A DNA stretch of 64,000 bases. Source: Mercenaria mercenaria (Eukaryota; Mollusca; Bivalvia; Venerida; Veneridae). Both the position numbers and the translations under genes were made by a program. The stretch lies in assembly GCF_021730395.1 (NCBI RefSeq), contig NC_069379.1, positions 22,728,501 to 22,792,500 on the forward strand. The letters run 5' to 3'. The notes under the pieces were generated by a model. That model saw only the letters and a program-made list of their open reading frames with translations, made no database searches and had not been told where the DNA came from. Shown here piece by piece: positions 1 to 12,700 of this stretch (positions within the stretch are counted from its first letter, which is position 1; every line of letters starts with the position of its first letter).

Positions 1-2900
1 TTCACTGAGAGAGGGGGCCCTGTCCCGGGGTACTAACTATGTATAATCTTTCTCCTTTGAACAATATAAATTAAAATGATTGTGCCCTAAACAGTTTATT
101 TCTTACCTATAAATGATCATATGGGGTCATGCTTTTGCAACTATATAGTTTTTAGGGTATAATGCGGATCAATCACAGTGACTGACTGTTTTTTATCAAA
201 TAATAGGGGTGAAGAAGCAAAATGGGGTTGTATGTTTTTTTTTTGATTCATTCTGATCTGTATCATATCGCCGGGGATGGCATAATAGGGTGCCCATTAA
301 TGGGGGGGCTTTGCAAGCAGGGGCGGGGGGGAAAGAGGTCGAGCTCCCAGATGAAGGTTTTCCGCTGACCTTTTCATTCTGAAAAACCCTCAGAAGGGGT
401 GCCCAACGTATACACGATCCTTACACTTGCATTGGGGATAAGGGGCAGGGGTGCCGGCCCGAGGTTTTTCTTTAGGGGACCGGCCGGGAAGGAGGGGGGG
501 GGGGGGTTTCAATGGGAAGGGCCGAGGTCTGGATTTTATCCCCGAATATATAACACAGACAAACGTCATTTTCCGAAACTTTTAACTTAGGTCATGACGT
601 CACATGTTTCAACGTCATATTAAAAGGTTTAGATTACGATCACCCTGAAATTATTTTAGTTAAACGTAAAATATTTTTCACAGAGTTTATAGACAAAATT
701 TTTTTTATTTTTTGGGGGGGGGGGGGAGTGATTTAAGAATAACCTTTTTAGCCAGGAACAAGTAAATAATGCCGCACACTGTTAAAATTTACAGTTTATA
801 AAGCTGCAGGTAAGACGTAGCTCTTTCCTTTTGGTTTTAAATAACTGTTTTTTAATATGTTTAGGGAATTTCTAAATTAGCACACACGGGTTTACAGTTT
901 TTTTGGAGTCATATAATTCTATCGTCCCAGCTTTTTTTTAATGTAGTTGCTTTCGCTACATTTTGGCATCATGGACCGCAGGTTTGCACTCTCGTATTTT
1001 ATAATACCTGTATTTTCACTCTAAAAAACATTATTAAAAATTGATTGAAGCTAACTTCGGGCCCTGTCTGTTTAACAGACTTGATTTGATGGGAAGTTTT
1101 TTCTTTTTTTTTTTGGCGCGGGGAAATCAGGGGTTTTTTTAAATTCTTAAGTATTTACGAGAGTCTTTTTTGTTTTAGTGCATTTCGATACATTTTGCTT
1201 GGTTTCATTTGTTTAAAGGCAAAATCATGGGCCTTACACCGTGGTGACGCACACTGTGTTAAAATGAGAATGGGATTGCGAAATTTGAGTCTTCAGGTGT
1301 AGGTAATTTAAAAACAACGTCGGTTTTTCCCCACTGTTCACTGTTTGATTCTAATTGGAATTTCTGTATGCTTTAATCTTAAATTCAACTAAAAATTTTG
1401 ATTAGATACTAAAAATTTGACCTTTCCCGGGTTTTTTTGGCCTCTACGTTTTTTGATTTTTGGCGGGGGATTTCAGATTGGAGCACACTGTATTTCGGAT
1501 GTGTTTGGGGTCGTATAATTTTAAAAAGTCCCATGTTTTTCAATGCCGTTGTCTCAACTGGCATTTCGCTTCATGGGTGATGGGGTTTCACTCCGATTAT
1601 AATACCCAAATTTTCACTCTAAATACGTTAACTGAAAAATTGATTAAAACTAACCCGGACGCGTGTCAATTATAGTGGCTTTGGGAATCGACGGTTTTAT
1701 TAACTCCCGGGGAATTAGGGGTTTTAATTTTTCAGTATTCCAAAGGGTTGTGTGTGTTTTATTCATTTCGATGCGCTCTGCTTTGGTTTCGTTGTTGGGG
1801 CGGGGTCGGGGCGTTCTTGTAGGCGAAAAACTGGTATAAAGGGGAAAGAGACTTGCGGGGTGTTTTCATTTTTAATTTAGGGGAAATTTGATGCCAAAGT
1901 ACGGTTTTTTCCCGCACCTGTTCACTCTATGATTCAAATTGATTTTACGTATGTTTATTTTTTATATTCTAAAATTTTTTTTTTATACGACATTTGATGC
2001 GTCGAGTTTTTTGGGGGGGCTAGTCCGTTGGGCGATATTTTGCTGGGGAAATTTCCCAAAACCGGAACACTTTGGTAAATTTTTTTGCTTGATTTTAAGT
2101 TGCGGTTACTCTGAAGAGGCGGCGGCGCATTTTTGCTGGCCATTTTAGTTCGGGGGGTGAGGCGACGGGACCGGGGGCGGCGAAGGGTGACTAAAGCTTT
2201 TGGGGGAAAAAATTTTAAAATTGCCAAAACGACAAAAAGAACATACTCGGAAAATTCGGAATTTTATTTAAAGGTTCTTGGCGGTGCCCAAGGTTCATCT
2301 TGTTGGTAAAATTCCCATTTTCCAATTTGGAGGAAGTTGTTTTTTGTCTTTGGGTAGATATAGGTTAGGTGGTTTCGGTTTCGGGGTGGCTCGCCCCTAA
2401 TTGTTTTTTTTGTCCTGGTTTTTAAGGGGAAATTGCTTGTTGACCATAGAATTTTTTTTGGGGCAAACGCACCGTTTTATCGAATCAAAAGCAAATAACC
2501 CAAAAACAAAAAAATAAAATATTTTTTGGGAACAGAAAGGGAGTTGATGGGCATCACAAATTTTCACATAACATTTTGTCTTTCTCTACGATATCATAGT
2601 GATTACACGTTGAACGGTGCCCCCTTCAATAAGGTCCACCGGGCCTTACACAAATGAAAAATGTAAAAATTTAAAAAAAAAAGTTTTCAAAATTCCAAAT
2701 CACTTTTTAAAGGAAAAAAATTAATTTAAGAAGACATGGAACATTTGCTTGGGGGGTTTCTTTGGGTTCGGGCCCGGGTAGGCAAGGAGCGTTTCGCCGC
2801 GTAAAGGCCTTTAAATTGCATTAATTTCTTTGCAAGGGAAATTTATCTGTATTGTTCCGGGGGGTTCATCGGGGTTGTTTTTGCATGTCGGATGTTTTAT
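1..2900. other. Aberrant T/G-rich, homopolymer-rich segment
   Basis: The first ~2.9 kb looks unlike everything after it. It has many long G and T runs (for example around 485-510, 705-730, 1095-1140) and is poor in C. No exon, splice pattern or known repeat is readable in it. The change to normal AT-rich sequence near 2.9 kb is fairly abrupt. I infer unpolished or wrongly consensus-called long-read sequence over a repeat, not biology. If so, the missing 5' exons of gene A may be lost here or lie left of the window. Confidence 0.55.
880..1965. repeat. Direct repeat, unit ~585-600 bp, about two copies
   Basis: Blocks recur at a constant offset: the stretch at ~905-1060 (ending in a TTTTCACTCTAAA motif) matches ~1505-1660, and ~1190-1400 (with GTTCACT...GATTC) matches ~1775-1960. 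Copies are highly diverged, in keeping with the poor quality of this segment. Confidence 0.5.
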
Positions 2901-3612
2901 GCTGTCTTTCGAATTAAGCAAACTTTTTTATACAGTTGGACCGGTGGTTTGTTTGCAATGCATGTGGAATATTTGAAGGCACTTTTCTGCGTCCATTCTT
3001 CATTCATTTTTTCAACTTGATGTTCACGACTCATAGGTACAGGGTGAAGAGCACATACTTTATGTTCAAACCGCCCCAATACACAAAAATGAAATATAAT
3101 CGCCCAAAAGCACAAAATATGGGCCCGGGGACTAATAACAAAAGTCCGGGTGTTAACAAGAATCCTTATAAACAGTACATAAAACGTATGTTCACTAAAC
3201 AATATAAAAAGCTGTTACTTTAATTAATTAATGCAATATGTTTAACATATTTTGGCATATTGTTGATATATTTGTATATCTGGAGTATATCTTCTGCGGT
3301 CTAAGACAGAACATAAGCTACTTTTCTCTACCCAGTTCACTTCTATAGAAAACGGAAAAGTCTTTACAATTTTACATATGCACCCATAAATAGTTTAATA
3401 GTTCGTGTATAACCATAATTTACTAAAAATTATAAGCAGACAGTAAAGCAACCTAAAATCTACGCAAAAATATCTTTTAACTATCGGGAAGAACTTAGTA
3501 CATCTTTAAACTCCATTTCAAAGAGTCTACCTACGTGTAAGGCTCAACAGTCAATCTGTTTGCAATCGATCATCTTGGCCTTCAATGATTATTTCCTTTG
3601 CTTTATCTATAG

Positions 3613-3785
3613 TGAAGTAAATGGGAAAGCTGTCCCTGGACCTTTCTTTGGGAGAGGAAATGGGCCTGTTTGGCTCTCGGACGTACATTGTGTAGGGCAT
3701 GAACCGGACATTACAAACTGTTCCATATCCTGGTCTGGAGGAGTCAACTGTGACCACCGAAATGATGTTGGAGTGATCTGCAATT
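3613..3785 (+). CDS. Gene A SRCR domain, second half (equivalent to SRCR5b of gene B)
   Basis: The exon has a TTTATCTATAG acceptor and a GTAAGA donor and reads SEVNGKAVPG...GVICNC, with the DVxCxGxExDIxNC core of SRCR second halves. It is 72% identical (42/58 residues) to exon 46307-46479 of gene B. The matching first-half exon is not seen in the clean 2.9-3.6 kb. The open frame continues past the donor to 4105, but that part runs into a tandem repeat and is intron. Confidence 0.9.
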
Positions 3786-6700
3786 GTAAGAATACAAAAT
3801 TAATTAAGCCGAGTGATTTATGCAAAAATGATTTATGTTTCTCTGTCAGCCATGCAAGAAATTATCGATATATGAAGTCTGATGTGTTTGTAGATTATAA
3901 GAATATCCTGCTCGAGGGTAACTTTTTATACACCCGTTTGAAAAACGGAATGTATTATGGGAACGCCCCTGGCGGGCGGGCGGGCGGCGTCCATAGACAT
4001 TGTCCGGAGCATATCTTCTTTATGCATGGAGGGATTTTGATGAAACTTGGCACAGTTGTTCACCATCACAAGACGGAATGTCATGCGCAAGAATCAGGTC
4101 CCTAGGTCTAAGGTCAATGTCGCACTTAGAGACAAACGTCAAATTAAAGAATGACTTTGTCCGGAGCATATCTTCTTCATGCATGGAGAGATTTTGATTT
4201 AACTTGGCACAATTGTTCACCATAATGAGACGGAGTGTCATGCGCAAGAACCAGGTCCCTAGGTCTAAGGTCAAGGTCACACTTAGAGATCAAAAGATAC
4301 AAGAATGAAAACTTTGTCCGGAGCATTTCTTCTACATGCATGGGGGGATTTTGATATAACTTGGCACAAATGTTCACCACCACGAGATGGGGCGTCTTGC
4401 GCAAGAACCAGGTCCCTAGGTCTATGTTAAGGTCACACGTAGAGGCCAAAGGTCAGATACAAGAATGACTTTGTCCGAAGCATTTCTTCTTCATGCATGG
4501 AGGGATTTTAATGTAACTTGGCACAATTGTACACCATCATGAGACGAAGTGTCATGCGCAGGTCCCTTCTGTAGAATTACTTCCCTTTGTTGTTACTATA
4601 AATAGCTTGTATTGTAACTTTTTCATTACTAGTCGTAGGGAAAAATCGAGACCACTTTTCTGTAGTACAACATGCATGTTACATCCAATTCTGTGGTGTA
4701 TTTTGACCTATCTCTACCTGGTAAATATTTCTGTGTGGACTTACAATTTTTTTTTTTGGGGGGGGGGGGGGGCATTTTTTTTTTTTTAAAGATTAATTTC
4801 CCTTAGTTGTTACTATAAATAACTTATATTGTAACTTTTTTATAATTGACCGTAAGGAAAACCAAGACCACTTTTCTGTGGTACAACATAGATGCTACTT
4901 TCAAATTTTAGGATTTCTGTGTGGACTTACAATTTTTTGGGGGGCATTTTTTTTTTTAAAGATTAATTTCCCTTAGTTATTACTATAAATAACTTATATT
5001 GTAACTTTTTTATAATTGACCGTAGGGAAAACCAAGACCACTTTTCTGTGGTACAACATAGATGCTACTTTCAAATTTTAGGTGTATTTTAAGGTATCTC
5101 TACCTGGTAAGGAGTTTTTATGTGGATTTAGAAAAACAAAAGAATTACAATAATTACTACCACAAAATTAAAATTCCATTTGCAAATACAGGTGCTAGTG
5201 TAAAGAAATTTGCTGTGACGGGCGTATATTGTGACATTCTGGCACTCTTGTTAGGGAGTATAGAGGCTCTGCCACGTCACCAGAGAGCTGGTTATTCCTA
5301 TCCGCGCCTTCAACAAATAATATAATCTTTTCCTTGGTTTTACGTAAGAAATAATTGCTGCCTTCAAGAATCTACCACATATGTGTAGTTTGTTATACGT
5401 CATTCGTAGCACCCCGGGTAAAAGATTTCCATCACGGTTCATTTATTTGTGTATATTTGGAAACCCTTTGGAAGCAGCATGGCTGTTTACATGAACATGA
5501 ATCAATCCTTGCCGTGTTGGAGGTCACTATGTCTTGTAACATGATCCTAGATGAAGCTATTAAAGTATTAGATACACTACTGTTATAGCTGTAACAGTTT
5601 TAGGCGCTGATAGTAGAATATGATATGTTTTACATCAGACATTTTCTGCCATTACTAAACTTGGTTTGGATCATATCTATATCTAGTCGCTTTGTAGAAA
5701 TGTATTCTATTGTTAATGCTACAACAATTCGTTGAGGAGCTATATTCAGATCTGAGGCTGTATAGCTCAAGTTTCAACAAGGGAGCTACTTAAGAACACG
5801 TGCTCAGAATACTGCTCTTGACGAGCAATATTTGATGGGAGTCATACCTAACGTGCAGTAGCAGTTGGGGATAACTTTTATTAACGCTGCTAGGTAACGT
5901 TCGAATATGACACTCTAGAAACATTCAGCAGAGCAAACGCAGCCAGAGTATCACAGTACAATCCAGAACACATACATTACTAAAAATTTTATCGTAGTAT
6001 ATTTTCTGACATTTTTGTTTTAAGATTTTTATTGGGTCGGCTAAAGGCTGAAAGCCTTTTGACGAGTCCTTGCTATCCAACGATTCTCTAAATGGACCAA
6101 ATAACACAGTGAAGGGATGTAGTTCCATTAGATTTCTCAAACTTCAAACAGTTCACTGCATGAATGAAGTTAAGTTGTGTCAATTCCCTTTGCTATGACC
6201 AATATACGATGTAATCTGTCATATTTATGACTTGTAATTGTGCAATTCTCGAATGTAACTCATTAAGCATAAATGTGCATTTTAAGAATTGCGCAGGCTT
6301 ACAAAGCTTGGGTAACATCCAGCGAAAGACAAAAGATAGTTCCAGCAGGGCTCCAGATAAGATGCGTATTAGCGTAAATTACGTATAGAAATAATGCAAA
6401 TACGCATGCCTAATAATTTCTAAGCGTATAAAAACGTATATAAAATTACAGAAACGCACACAATGCTTTTTTAAAAACAAAATCTGAATCGTCTGGATGC
6501 GTTAGGTAACATAGCCGATCAGCCTTAATTCTCCCACATTGAACGTAAACACGCATCGTATGATTTCTATAAACTTTGCATGGGTTGAATTTTGCAGTCA
6601 GTAAACGGATAATTTATCGGAAGAAGAAGCTCTTACTGGTTTGTTTAGTTACTACTGATATTAAAAATGATTTTAATTCTTATTTTTCGAGAAATAAACA

Positions 6701-9700
6701 AATCGGCGAAACATTAAATTGTATTTTCTTGTAGTTTTTGAAATCGAAAGTAGATCGTCTATGTTTGGCGAAACGAAACAACTTTTTTATGAAAAGATTT
6801 AAATAAGAGGTAATTTAACCGTAAACTTCAATGTCAAATACTGTCAATTGCTGCTAAATGTCTTCGTATCATCACAATTTGTAAAATATATTGTTCAAAC
6901 TGGAGAAAAGTGTAATCCTATCCGGATATAATATTTTGGGTAAATATCGAGCTGTGTTATGAAATTTTAAGAAAAAAACTAAAAACAAACTGAAACTGGT
7001 AGACTATACTGTCAGTACATCAATCATTAGCCGACTCAGGCCATTCAGGCCTTTGATTTTCCTTATAACACTTTTTAACTTTAAAGTAGCTCATAGTTAT
7101 GATATACCCAGAAAAAAAACACAGTTAATATAGTTGAGAAATAAATAAAAATAAACACAGTGTATTCAAATCAACCAGTCTCACTAGCTCAAATAAACTT
7201 AAAAACTCTAACCTGATAAGGAACAAAATATCTACTGTAAGAATGTAACCATTCTAACATTCTTAAGCAAGGTATTTGTAAGTGTTTGAATCTCAAACAA
7301 GGTGTTTGTAAGTGTTTGAAATAATACCTGAACATGTACACGTACATTTACGTATTTACGTAATAAAGTGGTTGGTCCAGAGGGCTAAGACGCTTTTCTA
7401 CGGAGGTGAAGGCCCCGGGTTCTATTCCTGGCTACTCCCATTGCGGTGTCCTTTAGCCAGGTGATCAGGTGGTCTAGTGGTAACACGCTTGTCTGTCAGT
7501 CCAGAGGTCCAGGGTTCGAATTCCCGTCCAGGTACTGAAAATATATGTACTCTTGAGTTTCTCCCACCTGTCTAAGAGGCCAGTGCTGATTCGCCCCAGG
7601 AAAGACGACTTCTTGTGTGTCAGTGCTATACACCGGACTAGTTAAAGAACCAGACTGTCTATTCGCAGAGCTAGGCTAAGTTAGCCATACAGACTGTATC
7701 TAAAAGGATTTCTTTCTCTCTGTTCTGGCTTTCTTTGTCTCACTCTGTCCCTGGTCAGATCTCTCTGTGTCTGTATTAGTAGAGGATGCATATGGCGGCC
7801 TAAGTGGATGCATTTGCGCTATGTACAGCGCCTTTGAACGTGTTTATCATAAAAAGGGCGCTATATATATATCTGGTATAACACCATGCAGGAAATTTCT
7901 ATAGATAGAGAGTCTCAATGTCCAATCGATGCAGCTTGAACCAAATAAAGTGTATTACAAGCTTTGTTTTGATGATGTGTGTTTCAACTTGGTTAAAAAT
8001 TCTGTTTTGTATTTTGACACACCGACGCTTATAAGGATTATGAAAACAAAATCAAAATAGCAAAGCGGTACTTCCTAGAAATCACAAAATATTTTTACCG
8101 ATATTCACAGTAAATATTGAGGCTATAGTATACCAGAAGTAGATTAATACAGCATCTTGTTCACAACAACGGCCATATAACATATTAGAGGTCACTTCAG
8201 GATTTCAGATGCAACATCTCAAAACTATGCTATGATATTATTGAGGACTTTTTGTCTGTGTCTCAGCTCCATACATACTACTTATTCCACATCAAAAAGT
8301 TTGTGTTGGAATAAGATTAACTTCAAAAGTTACCATGTAACCAGCCTATACATGGTTATACAAAGTGACTGACTTAATTAAATGTGTATGATATTTTGAG
8401 AAATTCTAAATAATTTAAGTAACAATAATCTTCACTTCGAGGAGTAGTAAATTTTATAGTTCATATAACATGTAATCTAGATACAGTGAGGGATTTCTTT
8501 ACAGATCCGTACCAGAAACGTTTGTCCGATGGACGATCCAAGTCTCAAGGCCGCGTGGAATTTCTTGAGTCTGGAACATGGTATTCCTATTGTGATGACG
8601 GGTGGAATACCAGTGATGCTAAAGTTATCTGTAGAGAAATTGGATACTGGTAAGAGCTTATATTTCATTTATTTCAGTATTCACTATCCTATAGATATAA
8701 CGAAACAACGAAATTGTGTATATCATCACACGTGAATCCCTGAAATTAATCAAATAATATTTCAGATAGTAATCCTTTAGCTATAAAGTGTATTACAGCG
8801 TTTCAGATTATTTTATTAAAGGAATACAAACCCTGTCGTCAGCTACAATTCGACCTACGGAAACGGTAGATCTAATTACGATGTTCGACCCAGATGTGAT
8901 GGTACTGAGGGTAGTTTCGAAACGTGTAGAATGAATAAATTGTTTAAAAGTGCTACCTGCTCAGCTTCCTACAGTGTCGGTGTTGAATGCCAGCCTGTGG
9001 CTGCCAGTAAGTTGTTTACTTCTTCCATTAATGTTTGATGATTATCTATATGAAAACATCTCACTGTATCTTTAAAACAATCGTTGTATTTGCAGGAAGT
9101 GAAATGTAAAATTATATAATGTATTGATGTCCGTTAATGAACGAGAAATTCTCTCGTTTTAATTGGCTAATGATCCTACCTTTTTACCGTTATATTTTCT
9201 TGTCTTTTGTTTTTCGCAAATAATACATGATATATTGAAGAAAACGTCTTTTTTTAAACACGCAGAGCAAGGACCGGAACTTGTTTATTTGTAAATCTGT
9301 GCGGCTTTCGTTCTCGTTTTCAGACACTTCTAACATTCGAGTTGTTGATGGTCCTGGACCATGGTGCGGTAGACTAGAAATTAAGTCAACTGACGTATGG
9401 GGAAGTGTGTGTTATGATTCCTGGGATACCACAAATTCACTAAGAGCATGTGAATCGATGGGCTTTAAATACTTGTAAACAGATTTGTGTAATACATGTA
9501 GTCTTTCTGTTACGCTGTCTTGTTAATTCACAACACAGTTTGCAAACTGTGGTTTTTTTTTCTCACGTATATTTAATGAATACTAATGCATTTGTTGTAG
9601 AAAACCTTAATATGGAAATCTTTTTTCACTGTACCTAGATATTACATAATTATGAATCCTAGAAACCAAGCGGTATCTATAAGGACACACTGAATAGAAA

Positions 9701-12700
9701 CATATAAACCAGTTAGTACAAATCTGGATCTTGTTCAATTATTTACAGATTAGTAAGCTGAAATACTATAATATTAACGTTTTTAAGGAGTTCAGACGCA
9801 TCAAGTTTTGAGACGGAACGCGGTCTATCGCCCATGCACATTGATTCGGTGCTTTGTAACCCATCTGATTTAAACTTTGGACTCTGCAAAGTTGACTTCA
9901 ATATCAGTGACTGTGCACACCGAAATTCAAAGGCTGTGGGACTTGACTGTTCAGGTACGCTTAGATATCATTATACCTAATGTTTTGTTTAAATGTACCA
10001 CACACACTTAGTTTGACTTTCCCTAACTTTTACATGGATAATTAACATGTTTCTACTTTTCTTTTTGATGAAATGTTTATTGGTTTATTTTATCTATAAC
10101 TTTATACTTCAATTTTCAAATAAGTAAAAGAAATTATATGTGTTGTTTCATTGCCATTCTAGGTGGTATCAATGTGACTCTATCAAACACATACACTGGT
10201 GAGGTAATTTTCCATACTATGGAGAATGGCACATTGAAGCAGTGGTCAGTATGTTATGATGCGGTAGACAGGAATGCTGCCAAGACAATTTGCTCAATGA
10301 TAGGATATCAGTAAGTTAGCACTTCTTTAAAAAGTTTATTATTCTTTTGGAGTTTTTACTAGGTTTTTATTTTTTGGAATGACATTTAAGTTATAAAACC
10401 ACCAAAGATTTCTTTGGTCAACTATCTGGTATGAATAAGCCGGGTATTATTTGAATTTACTTAGCATAGTAGAACTTGCTTCAAATATTCTAATATAAGA
10501 GAACTTTAGACAATCGTATTTAATTGACATCGTACATATAAGTTCAACTTTTACAGGAATACATCTCCAAATATGTCTGCAGTATCCTCTAGCAATCCTG
10601 AATTATTCACTAATCTAACGTGTTTCGGTTGGGAGCCACATGTGCTGCAATGTCACACGCTACGCACGGGACCATCGTGCGGTCAAAAAGCCGCAGTAAA
10701 TTGCTTTGGTTTGTATTATACTATTGTAAGTATGTACCGTTAGCCCTACTACAGAGTTTGATAAAAAGGCAAAATGTTCGCCTATTTCACACCTTTGCAA
10801 GGTTTAGGTAACGTTACTCCGCTTTACATTGGTTATTAACCTCATATTATTTTTATCAATACGGTTACGAAAATATGAAAAATGTATTTTAGACCATCAG
10901 AACTATGTAGATTTGCATAGCAATTTTATGAGTTTAGAAAGAAACAAAATGGACAGTTGAAATGCTTGTCCAATAGTGTGTACTACTATTTACAAATATT
11001 GCTCGTAATGGTATTTTAATAAGTGTGTTTGTTTTTGGATTATCGCCGTGGGTTTTTTTTCAGTCTTGTAACGGCGTTAACCTAACGATTATTCTTGGAT
11101 TCCGTATCAAAACAAACCTGTTTTCCTCAAGTAACTGCCTACCTCCCCACATGAATCAGAGGTGGAGGGCGAATGATTTCAGAAACAATGTCTGTTATCA
11201 AATCGCCACGGAGAACATATGCCGCGCCCGGGGATAGAACGCACGACCCCGTAATACATAGATCTGCGCTCTCCCTATTGAGCTATGCGTAAGATAAATC
11301 GTATCGGTAAAATGTTCCTATTCTTCAGCAACTGATAACATACAGTATGAGATACCCGTTTCTTGAGTATGTTATTGCAATATTTTTGATGTTGCAGACT
11401 GTGTGAGAACTTTCAGTACAAACAACGGCAGCGTTTTATCACACGGTTATCCGAACTATCCCACAAATACAGACTGTCTGCTAGTGATCAAGAAAATGTC
11501 AGACACACCATTAAAGCTGGATTTTCACGACCTAGATCTTGCAGGGGACGGGGACTTTGTTGAGGTAAACCAGTTGGTGGAATGCTTTCTTAAACCAAAC
11601 ACATGTAGCAGTATGTATTTTATCGAACCCATTAAATAAGTTTTCGATTATTGGACACGCATAATAAGTTTGTACCATACTGAACGCATATATACAGTAA
11701 TGTATCAAAAATGTCTTCGATTATTGGACATATAAATATAGTTAAAAACGAAGTTTGTGCGATGATCAAATACACTTTGTTTTTATCGTCGGACAGACTT
11801 AACATGAAAATAATTATTAGTATGTGATAAGTCATTTGTTAAAATAAACTTAAAGCTTTTTTATGGCAGTAAACATTTATACTGTGCTTGCCTATACGTG
11901 TATTAGGTGTGTACTATTTTAATAAAATCCGCAAGAGGATCCTATGGAAGAACAGAACGCAACGAAGCAAAATAATAGAAGAGACTCGGTTTGATTGAGT
12001 CTGTTCATCAGAAGTAATGAAATGTGTAGTCAAGTTGAATGGACTACTTGATCCTAACACACAGTAGTGTTTATATACATAAATATTTGTGTCATGTTGG
12101 GTCATAAACTAAGTCACTAGGTCAAGTAGTAGAAACACATTGTTAATGTTCTAGATGTCATACTAGGTCAGAATGTTTGCCTGGCCAATTTAAAACTGGG
12201 ATATCTGGGATGAAAACTAGGTCGCTAGGTCATATCATAGGAAAACATGTTAATGTTCAGTATAGAGGCCACATTTGAACCTGATCTGTATGAAATATAT
12301 TCAGAATGTTTTTCATTATGAAAGCAAGGACACGTTCCAGACCGGTTTATCTTGGGCAGAAGAATTAGTTTAGAGGGTCAAGCCATAGGGAAACATTGTT
12401 AGCATTGCAGAGGCCTAAATTTCGATATTACCTGTATTAACATTGTTTAGAAACTGTGTCATATGTAGTCAGAAACTAGGTCACTAAATCACCTTGCTAA
12501 CACTCTATAGGCAATATTTTCTACTTGTCTGTATGAAAACTGGTCAGAATATTTACCTTGATGAAATCTATGTTAACCTTTAGTCTGCTTGTGACAAGTG
12601 ATTCTTCTGGCGTGCAAGCTGATCATGGTCTGCACTGTTCGCTATCTAGTCGGTAAATTTTCAGTGAACACACCTTTAGATAATATATGGTACTGCCCAA

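Noticed and set aside
3786-4105. Extension of the SRCR ORF beyond the exon as a C-terminal domain
   Set aside because: A good donor ends the exon at 3785 and the extension runs into the 157 bp tandem repeat, which makes ORFs in both strands.
4750-4965. T-run/G-run tracts as transcription terminators
   Set aside because: They repeat with the tandem unit and lie in mid-intron of gene A.
7465-7538. Functional tRNA gene
   Set aside because: A and B boxes are present, but acceptor-stem pairing is poor and a SINE body follows; same judgement for 11217-11300, 22378-22445, 27868-27940 and 58685-58750.
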